6,093 nt of DNA from NCBI GenBank assembly GCA_018830585.1, contig JAHJSD010000040.1, positions 1 to 6,093 on the forward strand, written 5' to 3'. The translations under genes and the position numbers were made by a program. Under the pieces are notes generated by a model, which saw nothing but the letters and a program-made list of their open reading frames with translations, made no database searches and was not told the origin of the DNA. Source of the stretch: Patescibacteria group bacterium. Lineage in GTDB: Bacteria > Patescibacteriota > Microgenomatia > UBA12405 > JAHJSD01. This document shows positions 1-3,325 of this stretch, piece by piece (the stretch's first letter is position 1; every line of letters starts with the position of its first letter).

Positions 1-167
1 ACGTTGTGTCGGGGCGAAGGATCCCCTTTCAGATCGACAAATTGCTGTAATGAAGGGATTCTTCGCTCCGCCCTGTACCGGACGGTACGGGGCTCCGCTC
101 AGAATGACAGTGGGCGGGGGTTCTTCCCCGCCAGCAACTGCGTAGCTTTGGGCGGGTCAGAATGACG
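1..167 (-). repeat. Hairpin-rich MITE/REP-like repeat, left copy (truncated by window edge)
   Basis: This stretch is the reverse complement of 2076-2242, with one difference over 167 bp (position 120 against 2123). Homology stops exactly at position 167, which matches the terminal inverted repeat end of the complete copy, so 167 is a true element boundary. About 18 bases are missing at the left because the window begins inside the outer hairpin. Internal hairpins are visible: an 11-bp stem around 70-92 with core GTACCG/CGGTAC, and GGCGGGG 113-119 pairing with CCCCGCC 126-132. The one base that differs lies in the loop of the second hairpin. No coding content is supported, and no target-site duplication was seen. 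Confidence 0.88.
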
Positions 168-204
168 GAAAAGGAGATTTACCCGCTTGATCATTCCCTG
201 TTTC

Positions 205-246
205 TTGTTACCTGTTACCAGTCACACGTTACCGATTACGAATTGT
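205..246. repeat. Degenerate heptanucleotide tandem repeat, short tract
   Basis: Six consecutive 7-base units can be read: TTGTTAC, CTGTTAC, CAGTCAC, ACGTTAC, CGATTAC, GAATTGT. Most end in TTAC. The same word style (xxGTTAC, xATTTAx) appears in the much longer tract at 1758-1919. No hairpin or coding function is evident. Confidence 0.6.
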
Positions 247-366
247 TTATCGTCTTGGAACAACAAAGCTGGTATTGATGTCAATTAAAAGGGACGATCG
301 GACCAGTTAGTGTTATTGAAAATGCCAGTCCATTTCGAACGCCGGGCAACACAAACCAGAATGACA
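247..366. other. Intergenic stretch with no recognisable feature
   Basis: About 120 bases between the heptad tract and the palindromic element, with no convincing gene, promoter or RNA. A CAGAATGAC word at 358-366 resembles the end of the 1-167 repeat and may be a remnant. A 47-codon ATG frame starts at 322, but it runs straight through the palindromes and its stop lies in the next gene's -10 box, so it is not called. Confidence 0.4.
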
Positions 367-452
367 CACTTTGGACTTTTAATCGCAGACACCTCCGAGG
401 TGTCTGCGGATCACCTCGGAGGTGTTCGTATTAAAGTTATCCAAAAGTTTCC
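367..452. repeat. Double palindrome / long imperfect inverted repeat upstream of the 477 gene
   Basis: A perfect 12-bp palindrome, CGCAGACACCTC (384-395) with GAGGTGTCTGCG (397-408), is followed by a second, CACCTC/GAGGTG (412-417 and 419-424). The two 13-base cores are reverse complements of each other, so 389-402 can also pair with 412-425 as one 14-bp stem with a 9-nt loop. Pairing continues imperfectly outward (CTTTTAAT against ATTAAAG, then a TTTGG/CCAAA level), making the whole 367-452 stretch one long imperfect inverted repeat. It sits directly upstream of the -10 box at 461-466. It may be a terminator for upstream transcription, a cruciform or operator site, or a small palindromic repeat element. 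The sequence alone cannot decide. Confidence 0.75.
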
Positions 453-466
453 AAATCTAATATAAT
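437..466 (+). promoter_or_regulatory. Promoter of the 112-aa gene (TATAAT, weak -35)
   Basis: A perfect TATAAT lies at 461-466. The best -35 candidate is TTATCC at 437-442, with an 18-bp spacer and only three matches to TTGACA. The predicted start is near 473, giving a leader of about 4 nt before ATG at 477. No Shine-Dalgarno sequence precedes the ATG. Confidence 0.6.
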
Positions 467-476
467 AAGCAGAAAC

Positions 477-815
477 ATGCCAAAATATAGAGCAGGGGAA
501 GGATCCTCAAGAACCGCCGGCTGGGAAACAGTTACCACTTACAAAATTGGCCCTTCGGGAAAAGGAACTGTAAAAACTCTATCCAGGATAAGCGATAGAG
601 CCGAGGTTGTTTTGCGGCAAGAAAAATTGGCATCAACTGTAAGTGTTGACTCCGGAATTAAAAAAGTGACCAGGATGGTTGGAGGCGCGGCCGTTGCCAC
701 TTCGGTAATAATTCCCCTTGCTACCGGAAGATTAGACCCTCACCAAACAGTAGCTCTCCTCGTGGCCTCAGGAGCGCTTTTATCCTTCGGACCAAGGGGC
801 AGAAAAAATAGTTGA
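477..815 (+). CDS. Small predicted membrane protein, 112 aa, unrecognised
   Basis: I do not recognise this protein. Residues 1-65 are hydrophilic, basic and rich in Gly, Ser and Thr, with no signal peptide. The C-terminal third has two likely membrane segments (about 68-85 and 90-105) joined by a short GRLDPHQ loop, then a basic tail GPRGRKNS. This suggests a two-helix hairpin anchor with a soluble N-terminal region. The start at 477 is preferred because TATAAT ends 10 nt upstream, implying a very short leader. The first membrane segment holds TSVIIP (75-80), which resembles ASVVIP in the 60-aa protein encoded at 1273, so the two C-termini may be related; this is an eyeball alignment over a short hydrophobic stretch. 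Its own promoter and a 94-bp gap to the next gene argue against an operon. Function unknown. Confidence 0.65.
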   Translation: MPKYRAGEGSSRTAGWETVTTYKIGPSGKGTVKTLSRISDRAEVVLRQEKLASTVSVDSGIKKVTRMVGGAAVATSVIIPLATGRLDPHQTVALLVASGALLSFGPRGRKNS

Positions 816-874
816 AACAAACAATTTTAAAAACCATTCTCCTTTTGCGCATAAACAACCGGGCACAATCAAAA

Positions 875-903
875 TTACCTCTTCCTGATAACCAATTTAA
901 AAT
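875..903 (+). promoter_or_regulatory. Candidate promoter for the 77-aa frame
   Basis: TAAAAT at 898-903 is a 5/6 match to the -10 consensus. TTACCT at 875-880 lies exactly 17 bp upstream but matches TTGACA only 3/6. The predicted start coincides with the A of the ATG at 910, the same geometry as at the better-supported genes here. Confidence 0.4.
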
Positions 904-909
904 AGAGAG

Positions 910-1143
910 ATGGACCGGAGGCTAATTCCGGGAAGACATCACCAAATTCCCAAGGAAAAAACAGCCAGGGCAGCCGGAGAGACTCTAAAATCGTTTTTGA
1001 CATTTATTGCCTCAATCAACGAATCTCCACGAGTTTTGAAGGATGTCCGCTCTGTGACGAGCTTGCTCTGCCTCGGAAGTATCTCACTTTTCTTAATGTA
1101 TCCTGTCACAAAGTTATCAGTGTCTTCTGCTTCAATATCGTAA
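910..1143 (+). CDS. Hypothetical protein, 77 aa, one possible membrane helix
   Basis: I do not recognise this protein. The N-terminus is basic and polar (RR at residues 3-4, HH at 10-11, many Lys/Arg to about 27), followed by a possibly amphipathic region (about 24-45) and one hydrophobic stretch at about 47-64 (VTSLLCLGSISLFLMYPV) that could span the membrane. The C-terminal tail is Ser-rich. No motif identifies a function. Support for a real gene comes from an uninterrupted frame and a -10-like box placed so that transcription would begin at the ATG; there is no ribosome binding site. It lies between two other small membrane-protein genes on the same strand. It could instead be a chance frame or the remains of a longer gene, since the frame stays open for about 40 codons after the TAA. 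Confidence 0.4.
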   Translation: MDRRLIPGRHHQIPKEKTARAAGETLKSFLTFIASINESPRVLKDVRSVTSLLCLGSISLFLMYPVTKLSVSSASIS

Positions 1144-1233
1144 ATCTGTTCTTTTTCTTCCGGCAGTTCAATCGGGGCGGTCTTGAATCATCCTACACCC
1201 TTCGAGTCGGAAGGCTTCGGCTGGCAGGTAAAT

Positions 1234-1264
1234 TTGACATCGTCGAATTCATTCGTGTTAGAAT
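1234..1264 (+). promoter_or_regulatory. Promoter of the 1273-1571 operon (TTGACA, extended -10)
   Basis: A perfect TTGACA at 1234-1239 is followed, after a long 19-bp spacer, by TAGAAT at 1259-1264. A TG at 1256-1257 makes this an extended -10 and may compensate for the spacing. The predicted start is near 1271, two nucleotides before the ATG at 1273. The 90 bases upstream (1144-1233) hold only a small hairpin (CCTTC/GAAGG near 1199-1214). Confidence 0.65.
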
Positions 1265-1272
1265 GATTTTTA

Positions 1273-1455
1273 ATGAAATTAGTTAATGCCCGATTTAACA
1301 AACTTTCTGACATTTGCGCTGACATTGGCCAGGTTTCTTTGGCTTCGGTAGTGATTCCGTTTTTGGTTGACGGATTTAATTTAAGAATGGCAGTATTGGG
1401 ATTAGCAGTATTATTTCTTTTTTGGCTAAGCAGTTTATTATTAGCAAGAAAATAA
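1273..1455 (+). CDS. Small two-helix membrane protein, 60 aa
   Basis: A short basic, amphipathic N-terminus (residues 1-17, including FNKLSDICADIG) leads into two predicted membrane helices, about 18-34 and 38-58, separated by the tight DGFNLR turn, ending in a basic ARK tail. The layout resembles small two-helix families such as DUF6722; that is a similarity of architecture from memory, not a confirmed match. A strong promoter with a near-zero leader fixes the start at 1273, and there is no Shine-Dalgarno sequence. A 37-aa single-helix gene follows after 2 nt, so the pair is probably co-transcribed and may form one membrane complex. The first helix shares an [AT]SV[IV]IP motif with the 112-aa protein at 477. 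Function unknown; holin-like or membrane-toxin roles cannot be excluded and have no direct support. Confidence 0.7.
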   Translation: MKLVNARFNKLSDICADIGQVSLASVVIPFLVDGFNLRMAVLGLAVLFLFWLSSLLLARK

Positions 1456-1457
1456 TC

Positions 1458-1571
1458 ATGAACATCGACAATCTTGGCTACTTCTATCTGACTCTCGCTA
1501 TCATTGGTTTAGCTATTGCGATTATGGTCTATACCATAACCCTTCGCGATAGGAGTAAGAGTAGAAAGTGA
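1458..1571 (+). CDS. Single-helix membrane microprotein, 37 aa
   Basis: This short frame begins 2 nt after the TAA of the 60-aa gene and ends in TGA. Its layout is typical of a real microprotein: a short polar N-terminus (MNIDNLGYFY), one uninterrupted hydrophobic helix at about 11-27 (TLAIIGLAIAIMVYTIT), and a strongly basic C-terminus (LRDRSKSRK), which predicts N-out/C-in insertion by the positive-inside rule. No Shine-Dalgarno sequence precedes it, so translation probably depends on coupling to the upstream gene. A terminator hairpin starts 5 nt after its stop, supporting it as the last gene of the operon. No family recognised. It is below common gene-calling length limits and would easily be missed. 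Confidence 0.65.
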   Translation: MNIDNLGYFYLTLAIIGLAIAIMVYTITLRDRSKSRK

Positions 1572-1576
1572 ATCCT

Positions 1577-1601
1577 CCCCGACAGAAACGTCGGGGGCTT
1601 T
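1577..1601 (+). terminator. Rho-independent-type terminator hairpin
   Basis: A perfect 7-bp GC-rich stem, CCCCGAC (1577-1583) with GTCGGGG (1590-1596), and a 6-nt AGAAAC loop is followed by GCTTT. The U-run is short, so efficiency is uncertain, but the position 5 nt after the stop of the 37-aa gene fits. The same stem sequence recurs in the repeat at 2229-2247. Confidence 0.65.
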
Positions 1602-1757
1602 CCGGCGCTGGGGTGACCCTTAATGCCAATTATCTCTGATTAGTCAGAAAGAAGAGAAGTCCGTATCTTTCAACCAAATCTTCTCAAAAAGCAGTCTCCG
1701 TTCGTTTACCAGCCCTTTTCTAAGACCTGAAAAATTAACAGGCCTCTCTTTATTTCT
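1602..1757. other. Intergenic stretch; contains one copy of a faint divergent repeat
   Basis: No gene or promoter is supported here. The part from 1674 aligns by eye, with small gaps, to 5648-5743: both contain CCAAAT, CAAAAA, CAG, TCTCCG, TCG, then CTG with AAAAT, and further on GCCTCTC, ATTTCT and CATTT in the same order. Both copies lie downstream of small plus-strand genes. Confidence 0.4.
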
Positions 1758-1919
1758 CATTTGTCATTAAACATTAAACATTCTTTCCTTATTTATCATT
1801 TATCATTAATCATTAGTCATTTACGATTTAACAATTACGGTTCATCAGTTACTTGTTACGAGTTATTTATGATTTATGATTTATGATTTAAGAATCAAGA
1901 GTTAGGAATCGAAAATCGA
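1758..1919. repeat. Long degenerate heptanucleotide tandem repeat
   Basis: About 20 seven-base units can be read in phase with two irregular spacers (1779-1796 and 1867-1870). Units include CATTTGT, CATTAAA twice, CATTTAT, CATTAAT, CATTAGT, CATTTAC, GATTTAA, CAATTAC, CAGTTAC, TTGTTAC, GAGTTAT, GATTTAT twice, GATTTAA, GAATCAA, GAGTTAG and GAATCGA. The approximate consensus is [CG]A[TG]T[TA]A[TCA]. Units drift gradually from CATT- words on the left to GATT-/GAGT- words on the right. The tract is AT-rich and non-coding. Heptanucleotide tandem repeats are known from filamentous cyanobacteria (STRR), a possible analogue with no implied kinship. Confidence 0.75.
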
Positions 1920-1960
1920 GCAGAGTTTTATTTTTCAAGCGAGTCCGACACAATTATAAT

Positions 1961-2055
1961 CTCTTCGAGACTGAGCGGTTCGACGAGTTTATCCTGAGCT
2001 TGTCGAAGAGCTCACCGTCGAAGTCCTCAGAGCCGAAGGCCTGCGCTTATCGAAG
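1961..2055. repeat. Palindromic dispersed-type repeat (CTTCGACAAGCTCAGG class)
   Basis: CTCTTCGA (1961-1968) pairs with TCGAAGAG (2003-2010). The inner parts also partly match as an imperfect inverted repeat: ACTGAGCGG on the left, and reverse-complemented AAGCTCAGGA on the right. The right portion (2011-2055) continues with related words (GTCGAAG, CTCAG, CCGAAGG, TATCGAAGGA), suggesting a degenerate extra unit. The word CTTCGACAAGCTCAGG on the minus strand is, from memory, a widespread dispersed intergenic repeat in bacterial genomes. It ends about 20 bp before the next repeat. Confidence 0.6.
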
Positions 2056-2075
2056 GAGAAGAACCTCTCATTCAT

Positions 2076-2260
2076 CGTCATTCTGACCCGCCCAAAGCTA
2101 CGCAGTTGCTGGCGGGGAAGAATCCCCGCCCACTGTCATTCTGAGCGGAGCCCCGTACCGTCCGGTACAGGGCGGAGCGAAGAATCCCTTCATTACAGCA
2201 ATTTGTCGATCTGAAAGGGGATCCTTCGCCCCGACACAACGTCGGGGACTCAGGATGACG
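2076..2260 (+). repeat. Hairpin-rich MITE/REP-like repeat, complete copy (185 bp)
   Basis: The ends are inverted repeats: CGTCATTCTGA (2076-2086) and TCAGGATGACG (2250-2260), 10 of 11 matching. The left end coincides with the point where homology to the inverted 1-167 copy stops. Inside, hairpin modules are separated by GTCATTCTGA words (2078, 2136): GGCGGGG/CCCCGCC near 2111-2130, an 11-bp stem around the GTACCG/CGGTAC core near 2151-2173, and CCCCGAC/GTCGGGG at 2229-2247. The element has no gene of its own and would need a transposase elsewhere; no target-site duplication was found. The GTCATTCTGA...GAAGAATCC style is, from memory, common in dispersed bacterial repeats. Confidence 0.85.
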
Positions 2261-2288
2261 GAGGAAACAACTGCGTTTATCCGTTTGA

Positions 2289-2328
2289 CAATTTAGCAAT
2301 TTAACAACATGACCATTTAACAATTAGC
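2289..2328. repeat. Degenerate octanucleotide tandem repeat
   Basis: Five eight-base units follow each other: CAATTTAG, CAATTTAA, CAACATGA, CCATTTAA, CAATTAGC. The words resemble those of the heptad tracts but the period is 8. The tract begins about 28 bp outside the complete repeat copy. Between it and 2434 (2329-2434) nothing further is recognisable. Confidence 0.55.
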
Positions 2329-2434
2329 CATCCGGAAAGCTAATATTTCCCTATAACGTTACGCTTATCGGCCCTTGGTGAAAATCTTATAGTATTACCA
2401 ACCTCTGCCACCGCTATAGAAAACTAAACCATTG

Positions 2435-2440
2435 TATAAT
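2435..2440 (+). promoter_or_regulatory. -10 box of the nucleotidyltransferase operon
   Basis: A perfect TATAAT lies 7 nt before the ATG at 2448, predicting transcription start at about 2447, one base before the ATG. No good -35 hexamer was found at normal spacing, so an activator or weak promoter is possible. No Shine-Dalgarno sequence is present. Confidence 0.55.
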
Positions 2441-2447
2441 TAGCCAA

Positions 2448-2660
2448 ATGTACAATTGGTCAACCGACGAGGCCAAATTTAAAAAAAGAGCCCCGGCTAA
2501 GTACAAAGAATGGCGTCTGCTTCAATTAATTAACTACGGCCTTCAGGGAGAGAGGTTAAGCTTAAACTTTTTAAAACAGTCTTGGCCTAAAATCAAAAAC
2601 CAAATCATTGACCGATGGGTTAGAAAATACCTCGAAGAAATAGTTCTTACCGATGCCTAA
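2448..2660 (+). CDS. Small helical protein, 70 aa, partner of AbiEii-type nucleotidyltransferase
   Basis: A soluble, basic, probably all-helical protein with no membrane segment. It has an N-terminal MYNWSTDEAKFKK signature, a central EWRLLQLINYGLQGERL segment (about 22-38), then LKQSWPKIK and a charged C-terminal helix. From memory, proteins starting with MYNWS and carrying an INxGLxGE-type motif are found directly upstream of AbiEii/AbiGii nucleotidyltransferase genes in CPR genomes; no named family is recalled. The position is that of an antitoxin or partner subunit, as AbiEi is to AbiEii, but it lacks AbiEi's length and a recognisable winged-helix domain, so antitoxin function is inference. 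Its last codons overlap the ATG of the next gene (2653) by 8 nt, indicating translational coupling. A TATAAT 7 nt before the ATG supports the start. Confidence 0.75.
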   Translation: MYNWSTDEAKFKKRAPAKYKEWRLLQLINYGLQGERLSLNFLKQSWPKIKNQIIDRWVRKYLEEIVLTDA

Positions 2661-3323
2661 AACCATTTTTTCCCGTTTCAAGAAAAAGTTTTTCGATCAA
2701 TCGTTAAAAATGATTTTATCTGCCAAAATTTTTATTTCAGCGGCGGGACCGCCTTGGCAGAATTTTATCTTCGCCACCGTTTATCGGAAGATTTCGATTT
2801 TTTCACCGCAAAAGACATTTCCTATTTTGACTTAAGGACCCGATTGGAAAAAGTCTTTCAAGAAACAAAGATAAGAACTATTCAATACCGCCACCGCCAA
2901 GGCCTGTCGAGCAAAATCTTTTTTTTAGAAAAGGCCAAAACTTCCCCGATAAAAATGGAGTTCCATTATTTTCCCTTTAAAATCCTGAAAGAAGGCAAAA
3001 AGGTTGACCATTTAAAAATAGACAGCCTTTTGGATATCACTGTCAATAAGTTACACGCGATTTTAACCCGCGCGGCCGCCAGAGATTTTGTTGATTTCTA
3101 TTTTATCCAAAAAAACAGGAACTTTCCTTTAAAATTACTTCTGAACGGTCTTAAGAAAAAATTTACTTGGCAAGTTGACCCGCTTTTTTTAGCCGGCAGT
3201 TTTATCAAAGCAAGAAGTCTAAAAGATTACCCTAAGATCATCGCTCCGTTTTCTTTAAAAGAGTTTTATTCTTTCTTTAACGGCCTGGCTTTAGACTTAA
3301 AAAAAAGCGTTGTAGAAGAATAA
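2653..3323 (+). CDS. AbiEii/AbiGii-type nucleotidyltransferase, frameshifted near the N-terminus
   Basis: The family (type IV toxin-antitoxin toxins, DNA polymerase beta-like fold) transfers nucleotides to targets such as tRNA. The best start is ATG 2653, overlapping the upstream gene by 8 nt. That frame reads MPKTIF and then leaves the conserved frame; codons from 2673 onward in another frame read PFQEKVFRSIVKNDF, then FYFSGGTALAEF. One extra base in the T-run at 2666-2671 would restore a continuous 223-aa protein. In that numbering: SGGT 30-33 (nucleotide-binding GG[ST]), HRLSEDFDFF 42-51 with metal-binding acidic residues, KMEFHYFPF 101-109, DITVNKLHAI ~128-137 and RDFVDFYF 144-151, all typical. 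The only usual start in the long frame, TTG 2754, would give 189 aa without SGGT, so it is unlikely to be the native start. This is a real mutation, assembly error or unusual recoding. Convergent with DUF2207, 2 bp apart. Confidence 0.85.
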
Positions 3324-3325
3324 GT

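Noticed and set aside
322..465. 47-codon plus-strand frame starting at ATG 322
   Set aside because: It runs through the double palindrome and ends inside the -10 box of the next gene; no promoter or ribosome site, and the product has no recognisable features.
1758..1919. CRISPR array
   Set aside because: Units are 7 bp and contiguous, with no repeat-spacer structure and no cas genes.
1..2260. Composite transposon or insertion sequence
   Set aside because: No transposase gene and no target-site duplication; two independent insertions of a small repeat explain the arrangement equally well.
2078..2323. 81-codon minus-strand open frame
   Set aside because: It lies almost wholly in the hairpin-rich repeat and the octamer tract; its openness is a by-product of the repeat sequence.
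2665..2673. Programmed -1 frameshift at the T-run
   Set aside because: The incoming frame reads ATT TTT TCC, which is not a canonical X XXY YYZ slippery heptamer, and no clear downstream stimulatory structure was seen. An indel is simpler.
2653..2835. 60-aa frame as a separate gene
   Set aside because: Only its first ~6 codons fit the nucleotidyltransferase; the rest is the out-of-frame reading of the conserved SGGT...DFDFF region.
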